Source: Jaapia argillacea MUCL 33604 (lineage: Eukaryota; Basidiomycota; Agaricomycetes; Jaapiales; Jaapiaceae). Taken from it: a stretch of 23,171 bases of DNA. Of the stretch, positions 1 to 11,034 are shown one piece after another (position 1 is the first letter of the stretch; each line of letters opens with the position of its first letter). Below the pieces are notes generated by a model, which worked only from the letters and a program-made list of their open reading frames with translations, was not told where the DNA came from and searched no databases. A program made the translations under genes and the position numbers. The DNA lies in NCBI GenBank assembly GCA_000697665.1, contig KL197793.1:41582-64752 (forward strand). Direction: 5' to 3'.

Positions 1-465
1 CATCGGGTACACTATCTTGCAAGCCATATCTGTATACAGATTTGCCTTCAGGTACAACATCTCCATGCAGAATCTGTATACAGATATGCTGTCGGGTACA
101 CCATCTCTTCAACTGTATCTGTACAGATTTGACCACTGGGTAGACCTCTTCCACAAGGGATCTGTATTGGGTGCCTGATCGGGTACACCATCTCTTAAGC
201 CAAATCTGTACAGATTTGACCACCAGATAGACCACTCTTATCAGGGATCTGTATTGGGTGTCTAATCGGGTACACCTCCTCTTAAGTCATATCTGTACAG
301 ATTTGACCCCCTGGGTAGACCACTCTCATCAGAGATCTGTATTGGGTATCTCATCAGATACACCATCTCTTAAGTCATATCTGTACAGATTCTACCCCTG
401 GGTAGACCACTCTCATGCAGAATCTGTACCTCGGATACACCATGTCTATGGGAAATTTGTACACT
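1..465. repeat. Tandem array, 87-88 bp unit built of two 43-45 bp half-units
   Basis: The heptamer ATCTGTA recurs at 28, 72, 117, 160, 204, 247, 291, 335, 379 and 422, a step of 43-45 bp throughout. Half-units alternate: one kind carries a perfect palindrome (ATCTGTATACAGAT at 28 and 72, then ATCTGTACAGAT at 117, 204, 291 and 379), the other reads ATCTGTATTGGGT (160, 247, 335). A second marker, TCGGGTACAC, recurs at about 3, 92, 178 and 266. The array continues off the left edge and decays by about 465, just before the gag start at 494. Its place makes it the untranslated leader of retrotransposon A. An open frame (258-1046) runs through it by chance and is not annotated as a gene. Confidence 0.85.
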
Positions 466-493
466 CGGGTATACCATATGTTAAGGGGGAAAA

Positions 494-3205
494 GTGCAGA
501 ACAGAGTGGTCCCACACGTCGGATGGAATCCTCCGAACTTTAGAATGGATCGAACTGGTGGTCCTTGGGACAATCGAGGCAATGCTCATTCACAACCTCC
601 TCCACAACAGCAACCTCTCATTGCTCCTTTCGAGACCCCTCCAGAATACCCTTACCCAGATAATGGAGGACACCCTTCCAGAGGAGGATGAGACTCGCCA
701 CCTGGAGGAGGAATACCCAGAGGAGGAGGACCTTCTTCAGGGTGAGGACCTCCCCCAGGACGAGGACCTCCAGGCAGAGGAGAACCTTCTGGCGGAGGAG
801 GACCCCCTAATGGAGGAGGACCCCCAGGCAGAGAAGGACCCCCTAATGGAGGAGGACCTCCAGGTGGAGGCTTTGGCGTTCCTGGGCCTCCCGGACCTCC
901 CAGACCTCCTGGGCCACCTGGACCTCCAGGAGGAGTGGCTAATGCAGGATGGTATCAACAGCCCCCATCACTTGTCCCGCAAATCCATACCAAGCTCCAA
1001 ATGGATGACCTACCTACTTGGGACGGTAATCACGACATGGCGATGAATTATTTCTTCGTTATACAAGAGTTAGCTTCACTAGGTGGGTACATCCCTCAGC
1101 AGCTCCCTATTGCTCTTGGGACTTGCTTAGATGTTGATTCTTCCATTTGTAAATGGTATGGAGGAATACCAGCCAAAGGGAGACCGTGGATGTGGCAACA
1201 CTTCTCCCACTATATCTACATGATTAAGATGTATTGGCTAGGACCCAGTTGGATGTGCAAGCAAAGCGAGATATTCCAGGAGATGAAGTTCCATCAAAAG
1301 GGTCATGAATATGAGAAGCCTCGGGATTTTGTCCAGAGGCGAATACTCTACTCTCGAATGCTGCTTCTCGCTGAATTTGACTCGTGGGTGGAGGTGGAGT
1401 TGGTATTCTGAACAGCTCCACTGTCCTGGCAAGCCATCGTCGCCTACTCGTCTATTCCCAACGTCCTAGTTCTACAAACAGCAGTTGCAACCCATGAAGA
1501 GGCCCTTATCGATGCTGTGCCAGCCCGTGCCCAAACTCATTTTGTAGATCGACAATACGAGCAAGTGGTTAAGAAACTCGATTACCTCATGCGTCATAGT
1601 TCTTGGAGGAACCACGAGTACCCCCCTTCCTTGGCACGAAATGGTGAGACACCCATCATTAAACCATCAGCCACCGTCAAAATGATGGATACGGAAGCCG
1701 AGAGTTGGGAAGAGAACCCGGTCGACCCCATCCTAGCAGAAGGATACTCCACCTTGAAGCAACAGACTCATCCCCCCCCTAAGGGCGGATATTGCTTCCC
1801 TAAGGCTGATCATGTTAAAAGTCCAACTCGTCCTCCACCATCTCTGTGTAGGAGTTGTGGGAGTGCTCTCCATTGGGATAAGGAATGCCCGTACTACACA
1901 CAGTTCAAGGCTCTCAGGAAGAAATTGGCAAACTTCTCGTCGAATGATAGTTACTTCGATAGACCCCCTGACAAGGAACTTTTGTACAATTCTACCTACA
2001 AGCACTTTATTAATCAAGCGGTTGCTGACTTGTATACCGGCCTGGACCCTGGAGGGACTTCTTCATCAGAGAACAAATGTGCCTACAAGATGCAGATGGA
2101 GGAGGTGATAGATGAGGAATTCCTCCCTCGACCTTCCAAAGCCCTGAGAGGAGACAGCATACTGGAAGAATGCCTTGTAGACGAAAGGGAAGTGGAATCA
2201 ACCACGCAGTCAAGCCCGCTATGGGAAGGCCCTCCCTCTCCTGCTTCACCAAGAACTGTTCGAATATCCAAAAAGAGACGGACAGCTCCAGGGTACTCTG
2301 CAGTGGGAGTGTCGGTTGTCTCAATGCGAGGAAAGGTCAGCCATCTCGATAACAAAGAGATAGACCTCAGACTTGATTCTTGTGCAGACATCTCCTTGAT
2401 CTCGCTGGACTTCTATGAGTCCCTCAAATTCACACCGAAATTGAGACAAGGCCTCAAAATGAAGCTCTACTGGCTTACGGAATGGGACACTGTAATGAGC
2501 AGCTATGTTGTAATGCTGGTATATGTACCCACCAAGGAGGGGCTAATCCTGGAAATGGGAGTTGAAGCATATGTGGTGCCAAACATGACGGTCCCAGTAC
2601 TGTTAGGCGAAGACTTCCACCTTAACTACGAGCTCAGTGTCTCTCGGAATGTTGAGGTCGGAACTGTCATCCACGTAGGATCTCGCTCTGAGAAAATAAG
2701 AGCTGTAGGGGTGATGCACACTAAAGACTTCGACAAGGTCTGGAAGAGCATCCATTCACTCCAGTCCTTTGTCAAATTGAAATCACACCGCCCAAATAAA
2801 GTTCGAAAGAAGGCAAGGAAGCAAAAGTTTGGAGAAGATGTGTGGCTCATCAGAGCCGAAAGAGATTATCATCTCCTCCCCCACACCGTAAGGAACATCT
2901 GGGTGGAAGGCGACTTCGGGAAGGAAAAGGAGTGGATGGTAGAGAAGTTTTTATTGCAGAATGCAGACAAATCGTTCTTCGCGATTCCTAACACATTGAT
3001 ATCATCAATGAACCCCATTATTCCAATAGCCAACCCCACCAATGTACCAAGAATGATTCGCTGTGGTGAAGTCATAGGGAGGATGTCAGATCCATCTCTC
3101 TTTTTTGATAAGCCCCAAGATCTCAAGCACCTAGAGGACCTTCTGAACAGTTCAGCTCAGACTTCCCTCATTCTCGAGTCTCTGCAAGTTTCCGGTAGCT
3201 CTTGA
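494..3205 (+). pseudogene. Gag and protease region of retrotransposon A (broken by stops)
   Basis: The frame opens at ATG 494. After about 65 codons come a Gly/Pro-rich collagen-like tract (about 692-938, runs of GGPPNGG and PGPPGPP), a capsid-like Trp-rich segment (about 990-1500) and a CCHC zinc knuckle (CRSCGSALHWDKEC, codons 1847-1888) that would bind element RNA. A retropepsin-like aspartic protease follows, with active-site LDSCADISLIS (Asp codon 2375) and a downstream VLLGEDF. In-frame TGA stops lie at 689, 743, 1409 and 3203, and the frame is otherwise continuous; the apparent restart at 1517 is a GTG and not a real start. Arg (CGA) is a plausible ancestral codon at each stop. The gene is therefore dead as written. 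Protease and knuckle assignments are secure by motif; the capsid assignment rests on position. Confidence 0.85.
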
Positions 3206-6200
3206 GTGAACAAAGGTTCACTTAAAGCTACAACAGGAGTTGATCCTCCCATTCAGGAAGCAAGTAGTTGGTCTAGTTCTTCTACACAGGTAGGGGAGAG
3301 ACCGCTTGAACGACCGCCGACCACCAGGGAAGAATCAGAAGTCTGGGGTCCTAAAACTTCTGAGATACTGGATACCTCGGTCTTCCCTTCCTCGAACATG
3401 GAAGGGATATTAGATGTGGGAGACTTACTGGAACATCTCCGAGAGAAGGCTTGGGACATGCTGTGACATCGTTCTGGAGCATTTGGCTGCGATGGATGTT
3501 TGGGTCACTATCCTGCCCGAGTTCACATCCGTACAGTCAACGGTCTCAACCCTATTGCCGTACCAATGTACGGAACTTCTCCTGCCAAACGCCTAGTCAT
3601 TGAGGAGCAACTGGCCAAATGGTTCAAGCAAGGTGTCATAGAGCCCTCTAAGAGCCCTTGGAGCGCTCCGGTTGTCATCGCCTACCATAATGGAAAACCA
3701 CGCTTTTGCATCGACTATAGGCAACTGAATGCTGCTACAATAGTGGACGAATTCCCCATTCCACGACAATCCGAGATACTTGCCTCCCTATCTGGGGCTC
3801 AGGTCCTCTCCTCCCTCGATGCTCTATCAGGGTTCACTCAAATCGAAATTGACCCATCAGACGTTGAGAAAATGGCTTTTCAGACACACAAGGGTCTATT
3901 CCAATTCTTAAGAATGCCCTTTGGGCTACGAAATGGACCATCGATCTTCCAGCGAATCATGCAGTCAGTTCTAGTGCCGTATCTATGGCTATTTTGCCTC
4001 GTATATATTGATGATATCGTGGTATACTCTAAATCTCATGAAGAACACATCGAGCACCTGGACAAGGTGCTTGAGGCCATCAAATTGGCGGGCCTGACTC
4101 TGTCTCCAGACAAATGTCACCTGTTCTACTCTTCAATCCTCCTCCTAGGGCACCACGTATCCTGTTTGGGTCTGTCTTCGCACCAGGAGAAAGTACGAGC
4201 AATCGTGGAAATGAAGCGACCTATGAAGGTGTCCAAGCTACAGACGTTCCTGGGCATGGTGGTATACTTTTCGTCATTTATACCCTACTACACTAGTGTA
4301 GCAGCTCCACTGTTTCAGCTACTAAGGAAAGGAGCAAGATGGAACTGGGGGGCAGATCAGGAACATGTGTTTCAACAGGCAAAGAAGGCCCTACAGCTAG
4401 CCCTGGTCTTAGGACATCCTATACAGGGCTTGCCTTACAGGGTGTACTCCGATGCCTCAGACAAAGCTCACAGCTGTGCGCTACAGCAGGGACAACCCAT
4501 ATGAGTTGCAGACCTGAAGGGCACCAGGATCTACAAGCAATTGGAAAAAGCCTTCCTGGCAAAAGAGCCCGTACCAACCCTAGTACCAGGATTGTCCCAG
4601 AAGATCCAAGACGCCCCTCTCCCAGGAGAATGGGGGGCCACACTGGATGACACCACTGTCCACGTGGAAAGGGTCATAGCATACTGGTCCCACTCTTTCA
4701 AGGATGCAAAGAAACAATACTCAGTGACAGAACGAGAAGCCCTAGCTGTGAAGGAAGGACTAGTAAAATTTCAACCCTTCATCAAAGGGGAAAAGATCAT
4801 TCTAGTCACTGATCATGCAGCTCTCCAGTGGGCACGAACTTATGAGAATGCGAACCACCGCCTCACATCATGGGGAGCAGTATTCTCAGCATACCTACCA
4901 GACTTAGAAATTGTTCACCGAGCAGGTCGAGTCCACTCAAACATAGACCCACTGAGCAGCATCCTGCGTGAGCCTCCTCCTCACCAATCCCCAAGAGCAG
5001 GTGATAGGCCATCCCTAACCCCAGATAACTCCCTTGCAGAGGAATCAGAACAAGCCCAGGAGAGGCAACCAGTGAATAAGGTATCATTCTCGGTGTCGAG
5101 CATCGCGGATCTACTCGAAGCAAAAACCAATGCAATGGCTTTCACCAGAAGTAAAGGCTCTGTACCAGAGGAAGATGTTCCTAACATTCCACTCCAGTTG
5201 AACACACCGGCCACAAAAACTCATAAGAAGCCTCGGGGCCCAAGGCAAGCAGGAGCCCAGAAGTCCCGCCGACAACAAGCTGGCCTGCATAGTATGGTCC
5301 CTCCCCTCCCTGGTACAACCACACTACCACCCAGCAGTGATCCTTACAAGACACAACAAGCATGGGAAGTGGATCATCCCCCTCCTATGCTGCATGTCAC
5401 TCTGAATTAAGATGTGTTGAAGGAATTTGTGGAAGCGTATCACCATGACCCGGCTTTCCAATCCAAATGGAATGAGGAGGTCTCTGAGCACAATCAGTGG
5501 TACCCAGGTTGTAGATTCTACAAGGATCAGCAAGGCCTACTCTTCTTTCGAGATGCAGACTTCATCCCACGGTTGTGTGTCCCGAGAGGATTGCGTAACT
5601 CACTACTCCGACAAGCACATGAATCCCCATACAAAACAGCACACACAGGACTGGAGAAGCTCTGGATGGTGTTGAGTGGCAGGTTCTTCTGGCCCAACAT
5701 GAAGAAGGATATTGAGCTCCATTGTCACACCTGCGACATTTGCCAGAAAATCAAGCCGTCCAACTTCAATCACTATGGCTGCCTGATCCCCACTATGATA
5801 CCCACTCGGCCCTATGAATTGATATCTATGGATCTGATTATGGGTCTCCCATGGTCAGATGGATTCAATGCAATCTGGGTGGTAGTGGATAGGCTCACGA
5901 AGCATGTACAATTCGTCCCAACCACTACAGGCCTCACGGCAGAAGGTTTTGCAGCATTGTTCATCAAGCACGTTGCTTGCCACTATGGTCTTCCGGACTA
6001 CATCATTACGGATAGAGACCCCCGATGGACCTCTGATTTTTGGAAAGCCATATCAACAGCGATGAAGCTACGAATGTCTCTCTCCTCTTCTCACCACCCA
6101 CAGTACGATGGTCAGACAGAGATTGTCAACAAGGCCCTGGAAATCATGCTTCGGGCATATGTGGCAACGGATAAAACTTCCTGGGCAAGATGGCTTCACG

Positions 6201-6331
6201 TCCTGGAGCATGCCTATAACTCTACTCCTTCATCTACCACGGGTGAAATACCATATTTTCTCCTCTACGGATTCCTCCCTAAAGGCCCACTGGACTTCCT
6301 AGCATACCTCCACACCAGCCACAATCTCTGA
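3206..6331 (+). pseudogene. Reverse transcriptase, RNase H and integrase of retrotransposon A (broken by stops)
   Basis: The frame continues directly from the gag-protease part. The RT core has FCIDYRQLNA, FGLRNGPSIFQ and the catalytic YIDD (4004-4015). RNase H follows with VYSDASDKA, TEREALAV and LVTDHAALQW, giving its acidic residues. The integrase has an N-terminal HHCC zinc-binding region (CHTCDICQK near 5730) and a catalytic core with Asp at 5831 (SMDLIMG), Asp at 6011 (ITDRDPRW) and Glu at 6119 (DGQTEIVNK). Thirty-five residues separate the second Asp from the Glu, so it is DD35E. Stops are TGA 3464, TGA 4502 and TAA 5408 (C-to-T from CGA or CAA fits all three), and the frame ends at TGA 6329. 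Homologous-looking text continues in the +1 frame, so a small indel near 6300-6329 is likely. Confidence 0.9.
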
Positions 6332-8264
6332 ACCAGCGGCCACTCCAAGGGAGGATCTGTGGCCATACGAAGGCTTATTCTCTGATGAGGAGGAAGAGGG
6401 CTTGGTCCCCCCAGATGACACTCCCATGCCAGCCAACCAAACAATCATCTTCGATGAAGATCAGGGATCTCTGTTGCCTATGGAAGTTTGTCAATCTCCC
6501 AATCTGGCACTGCCAAAACCGAGGGTTACACCGAGTAGCCGCTCACCATCTCCAGGGAACGAGGACCTCACCTCCAAAACACACTCTCTGCCTCATTTCC
6601 AATCGACTTCTTGCTCTCAGTCTCCCTATCCTCACTCCCAACCTCAATCCCAATCCCAATCTCGCTCACACCCACCCACAAGCCACTACTTGCATTCGTG
6701 ATCCCCACTCAGACACGGCTATTCACATTCATGATCTCCACCCCCATACTGCTACTCTCGTTCACGATCCCCACCTTGCACCTCATCCAGCTCTCGCTCT
6801 CGGTCGACTATGTCCCTTAAATCTCAGATGTCGTATCATACGGACTACCGGTTGTGGGATAGATATAGGAGGAGCCGAAGCCCTCCCCGGCCATTGCAGG
6901 GTAGGGCGCAACACAACAAGGATGGGAAGCATTGGCGTCTGGCCTCGATTTGCCAAGAGTCGGGCAGGGGTGATTTCACTCAGCGGCACCCTCCTCTATG
7001 GGATCACATTAGGGGAGGAGAATTATGCGACCACATAGCACCAGCCCCACAGAAGCGACCACTGCAGGAACATATCGACACAAGTAGTTCGGCTGGAGCT
7101 ACAACCCAACCATCCTCCTCACAAATATATCATCACAAAGATGTCGATATGGAACCCCGTGGACAACGAGCTACTCCTCCTCATGCACTGGTCGACTGCA
7201 TCAGGAGTGCCTCGCCACCTGCTCCAGTCAGGACAACCCCACATATGGTCGATATTTCAGTCGAATCCATGGGAGAACCACCTGAATCAACTGGACAGAG
7301 CATGGTCTCCTTTATCGCCACCTCCTTTGCTGATAAGTGGGGCTACTCACCTCTAGCTGGAGCCTGGGCACATGCCAGGTTCATACCCTCAGCTCTGGTA
7401 TGCCTACAGGACTCCACCATCATATGCGACCCTCAGTCTGAAATCCTGCTCTACTACCTGGTCAATGCCAATCTGTCCTGGTCAGCCGAGGAAGTTGTAG
7501 CCCATGCACAGCAGATAGGGGCTTACTGCAGGCCAGTATTCGACGCTTCGTACATTAGGTCCATGGCCGCCAGCTTGTCGAGAGACTTCACCTCAGCAAG
7601 TAGCAGCAACCTCCCAGATGAGTTTCACGGGGGCAACAGATTCCTCCATATCAGCGTCAAGGAGTTACAGAACCCTCGACGACTTTGTCACAACTATCTC
7701 AAAGCAGTTGCATCCCTCTTAGGGAGGCCACACATGCGCAGAGTGTGGAAGGAAGGTGGCTTACTCTGGAGGATAGCGATCCAATACGGATCCCCCGACC
7801 TGGGTATGCTCAGTCTTATGGGCCCCTCTGATCACGCAATCTTACAGGATATTGTGCACTACGAGGACTGCAGCAACCTAGTTGATGATGCTGTCACTCA
7901 GCAGGAGCAACAACTCTTACTGGGGTATGTGGACAACGGCTCGAGCCTGTGGCCCCCCTTAGACCTGTTTGAAAAGTGGAAGGATTGGAAGGGGTTTTGG
8001 ACTCCAGGATTGGAGAAGTGGTTTCAAGGGATTCACTCTTCAGTCACCATGGACAGGATGTCACCTCTCACACCCAACGGATGGAAGAAGAAACTCAAAG
8101 GATTCTACTTCGCCAGGACAGACGTTGACCTGACGCCAGGAACTCTCTCTCACGCACAAGATCTGTGTTTCAAACTCAGACAAGCCTTCCCGGGAACCTT
8201 GAGTAGTCATCTACTGCCTCCATTGCGATGGGAACATGAGTTGTATGCTATCACTAACGACTAG
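6303..8264 (+). pseudogene. Third ORF of retrotransposon A, Arg/Ser-Pro tract plus uncharacterised C-terminal domain
   Basis: Frame with codon starts divisible by 3, open from just after a TAG near 6299. The first ATG is 6426, and the frame ends at TAG 8262-8264. The N-terminal part is acidic. At about 6600-6810 it becomes a Gln/Ser, Arg/Ser-Pro tract (QSQSQSRSH, YSRSRSPP, SSSSRSRS) like SR-rich proteins. TGA stops at 6699 and 6732 both fall inside this tract, where Arg is expected. The rest (about 6810-8264, 484 codons without a stop) is a globular-looking, Trp-rich domain I do not recognise, with segments such as ELQNPRRLCHNYL and WKDWKGFWTPGLEKWFQG. There is no chromodomain, signal peptide or obvious membrane segment, so it does not look like an envelope gene. 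It either continues pol after a frameshift or is a separate 3' ORF. Confidence 0.65.
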
Positions 8265-8272
8265 GGGGACTC

Positions 8273-8788
8273 TGTGATGGGAAAGTGACTGGTAGCCATG
8301 GGTAACAGCAGGAAGATACCGTTTGGACTTTGATATCATTTGTAACTCTGCACATGCTGTACATTTGAGTTTAGCTGTTAGGAATAATTACTACTACTGC
8401 ACATCATTCGCGTTTGGGGTCAGAGAGACCGCCGTCCAGGCGAAAGTGCTTTGTCATCGCTCTCAGCTTATTCTCGCTTCTCACCGTCATTCCCAATCTG
8501 AGGAATGAGGCTCGAGAGGTCCTGCCTGCTTTTACAGGTCTATCATCTCTCCAGAACACGACCTTACCACGTTCCTCTCTGCTAGGGCATACACACAGGT
8601 GTACACGCTCAGTGGTTGATCCTCCTGCGACCGTAGACAGCTACGGGGACAGGAACGTGATTATTCACGTGTATCGACTGCAAGTTACCTATCGAGGTCT
8701 TCACACCTCAGCTCCGGCGAGTTCACCAGTCGTCTGTAAGACATCCTCCTGGACAAGAGTGACAATTCGTACGTATACAGCCGTTACA
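8273..8788 (+). repeat. Probable 3' LTR of retrotransposon A
   Basis: Starts with TGTGATGG right after a G-rich stretch (GGGGGAC at 8264-8270) that follows the third ORF and could serve as polypurine primer. Ends at about 8788 with ...CGTTACA, after which integrase codons of another element begin (TCTGCAGTG, reading SAV). The TG...CA ends and about 516 bp length suit a Ty3/gypsy LTR. No second copy is in the window, so both ends are inferred. TCTGC (8789-8793) is a candidate 5-bp target duplication. The long open frame crossing into it (8414-8926) fuses LTR sequence to integrase by chance. Confidence 0.6.
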
Positions 8789-9866
8789 TCTGCAGTGCTC
8801 AAAACTCTTCTCAATCGGTTTGGAGTACGATCAGCACTCAGTACAGCCTTCCATCCACAGACTGATGGAGCTACAGAAAGAATCAATCAAGAAACAGAAG
8901 TCTATCTCCGAACATTCTGTAATTGAAACCAGAACAACTGGCTGTCGCTCCTGCCAATTGCAGAACTCACTCACAACACACGAGTGCACTCTGTCACCAA
9001 GAAAACCCCATTCGAACTAATGCATGGTTTCACACCAAACATCACCCCATCCCTGAAACTGGCACCAGATGTTCCCTGAGCAGACCTGTGATTAGAACAA
9101 CTCTGAGAAGCAAGGAAAGAGGCTGAAGCATGCTTCATCATAGCTGCCGAAGCTATGAAAAAACAACACGACAAGTATGGAGAAAAGGGACCCCAATTCT
9201 CGAAAGGAGATTATGTTTGGCTAGAAGGAACAAATGTTCGAACCGAATACCCTTCCGCCAAACTATCACCTAAACGCCATGGACCCTTTGAAATCGAAAC
9301 CATCATAGCCCCCAGAACATATTGACTGAAACTACCGAAAAAATGGAGAATCCACCCAGTGTTTCATGCAGGACTTCTCACTCCATATGTCAAAACTGAT
9401 GCACACAGACCCAACTTCACCAAACCACTCCCAGATCTAATTGAAGGAGAAGAAAAATATCGTTAACTCGAAATACACAAATCAGAAGACCAAAAAGAAC
9501 ATCAAATATTTGGTCAAATGGAAAGGCTATCCAGAATCCGACAATACTTGGGAACCAATTGGAAATCTACATCATGCATCAGAATACATTGAAGAGTTCC
9601 ACAAGAAGAACCCCAAATCACCTTGATCAGCCTCCATTCTACTTGCTGCATTGAAAGTACCAGAAGAACAGTGGACTCGTGCATGGATTGACATGGAAGC
9701 GAGCCATGCCGCAAGGCAATGCTTCCATACATCCCCAGAATTTTTACCGCAAAATCCCAATCCTAGGAGTATAAGAACTCGATTCCTAAACTTCATTCGA
9801 CAGCATTCCACTGTTCCATTGAAATATCTGTACTCTCGACCTCTTCAGTTCACCCATCTGCTCTAA
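8789..9866 (+). pseudogene. Integrase C-terminal half with chromodomain, element B
   Basis: The first recognisable residues are SAVLKTLLNRFGVRSALS, followed by STAFHPQTDGATERINQ, which holds the catalytic Glu region of the integrase core. The DNA-binding tail follows (FSKGDYVWLEG, AKLSPKRHGPFEI, KLPKKWRIHPVFHAGLL). The frame then shifts by one near 9455, and a chromodomain follows (IKYLVKWKGYPESDNTWEP, about 9505-9570), predicted to steer integration by binding modified histone tails. After TGA 9624 (probably CGA, as SPRSAS is a plausible reading) the same frame continues about 80 codons to TAA 9864-9866. Five TGA and one TAA break it. The Asp residues of the core lie in the missing left part. 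Confidence 0.85.
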
Positions 9867-9868
9867 AC

Positions 9869-11023
9869 ATGTCTTTCACCTACTCTGATAACAGCTACAA
9901 TGGCGAGTCTCCTCTCGTCTCGTCACTCCCATCCCTTGTCTCGATCACGACCTCACTCCCTGCCTATGGGTCTTCCCGCAAGGAAGACAATGATGCCTTC
10001 GATAGTATCTATTACAACCCACCAGTAGAAGTAAAGAGAGAACCACTCTCTCCTCGTATCCCAACTCCCCTACCTCCTTGAAATCCAACTCTGGTCGCCA
10101 ACCATAAGGCGACCTGCAGAACTGAATCCCCAACCACCACGTCGCCTTCCACGCCCCTCACCAAACCACCATCCCTCGATAATTTATGGCTTAGTACCAA
10201 TTTTCACACCTCATACAATGTATGGGGAAATACTATCAATAATCATAAATCACCATCACCCTCCCCTCCACCTGTTCGTCAATCTGGTTAAATTCCATCG
10301 ACCAAATGCTGGAATTGCAACAGGTTGGGGCATGAGAAGAAGGATTGCCTCTGTCCTCACACCACCAGACCTCGTCCTTACCGACAAACTGCCAAGAAAC
10401 CCCGTTTCCCTACCACTCCACCTCCTCCTAGTCCCTCCTATCATCCCAAAACCCCCGACTACATTCAGAACCCACAGCCGCTCCCTCCAGTCCCTACTCC
10501 AGCTCGATCCCCCATTCATGTCCCAACACCCCTACCTCATCCTTGGACACCCCCAACTACCATCCCAGCCTACGTTGAACCAGAGGTTGGCCCAGCCTTC
10601 ACATGGCCACCTCCTCCTATGACGAAATACACTGCAAGGGGCCCAAACATGATGCTGGCAAACACCTACACTAAACATTTGGCATTCCTTGATCAACAAG
10701 AAACTCAGGCTCATCAAGGAGTCCAAGTGGCACTAGAGTTGTGGATGTCTTGGGCAAGACAACGAGAACAACACCTCAACATGAGTGCTGGATGAGATTG
10801 GCCACAGATCGCCCTCGTTTATCGACGAGCTCCTCCCCCGCCAAATCAAGACCTCTATATCCCTCGAACCATCGACTTTAATGGCCCACTTCCGACTAAC
10901 AATGTTAAAGCCAAAGTCGACAAGGTGGTCAAGCTCGCAGAGATACCAGGACCCTCTTGGGACAAATGGAACAAATTCACTGGGTCCCAACAACTCGCAT
11001 TTCAGGAGAAATATTGGGCTTAG
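9869..11023 (+). pseudogene. Zinc-knuckle (CCHC) ORF downstream of pol in element B
   Basis: ATG 9869 lies 2 nt after the pol stop TAA 9864-9866. The frame runs to TAG 11021-11023 (385 codons) with TGA 10079, TAA 10289 and TGA 10793; each fits C-to-T from CGA or CAA. Order: a Ser-rich N-terminus, a perfect CCHC knuckle (CWNCNRLGHEKKDC, 10307-10348), a long Pro-rich stretch (about 10360-10620), a helical-looking segment (KHLAFLDQQETQAHQG, ELWMSWARQREQ) and a C-terminus with IPGPSWDKWNKFTG. I see no capsid, protease or RT motif. A nucleic-acid-binding Gag-like role is inferred from the knuckle. It could be a displaced gag, an extra 3' ORF, or the body of a non-autonomous element sharing this LTR. 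Confidence 0.65.
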
Positions 11024-11034
11024 AAAGGGGATAG
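11022..11034 (+). other. Polypurine tract next to the element B LTR
   Basis: The purine-rich run AGAAAGGGGATAG overlaps the stop codon of the zinc-knuckle ORF and abuts the LTR start TGTTATG. This is the expected position of the plus-strand primer for reverse transcription. Confidence 0.65.

Larger units (their letters stand above)
1..8788 (+). mobile_element. Ty3/gypsy LTR retrotransposon A (degraded; 5' LTR outside window)
   Basis: Order seen on the + strand: repeat leader (1-465), gag with Gly/Pro tract and zinc knuckle, aspartic protease, reverse transcriptase with YIDD, RNase H, integrase with a DD35E core, a third ORF, then a 3' LTR. Protease-RT-RH-IN is the Ty3/gypsy order. Gag through integrase lies in a single frame (codon starts equal 2 mod 3), interrupted by seven stops (six TGA, one TAA). 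The third ORF is in the next frame with two TGA codons. No chromodomain is visible after this integrase. The 5' LTR and primer-binding site must lie left of position 1, so the left boundary here is only the window edge. The right boundary is set by the integrase text of a different element starting at about 8789. Confidence 0.85.

Noticed and set aside
1-465. CRISPR array
   Set aside because: Units are tandem with no unique spacers, and the genome is clearly eukaryotic.
258-1046. 262-codon open frame across the leader repeats and Gly/Pro tract
   Set aside because: It translates the tandem repeat DNA and then an out-of-frame version of the gag Gly/Pro tract as Glu/Asp-Leu repeats. The gag frame starting at 494 has the zinc knuckle and protease downstream, so this one is a shadow.
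6385-7038. 217-codon open frame beginning at 6385
   Set aside because: It overlaps the third ORF in another frame and reads the SR tract as His/Pro/Thr repeats. The third-ORF frame continues much further with ordinary composition.
6303-8264. Retroviral-type envelope gene
   Set aside because: No signal peptide, transmembrane segment or furin-like site is seen; the SR tract and Trp-rich domain suggest an internal protein.
8414-8926. 170-codon open frame as a gene
   Set aside because: Its first two thirds is LTR sequence of element A and only the end is integrase of element B, so it is a chance fusion across an insertion junction.
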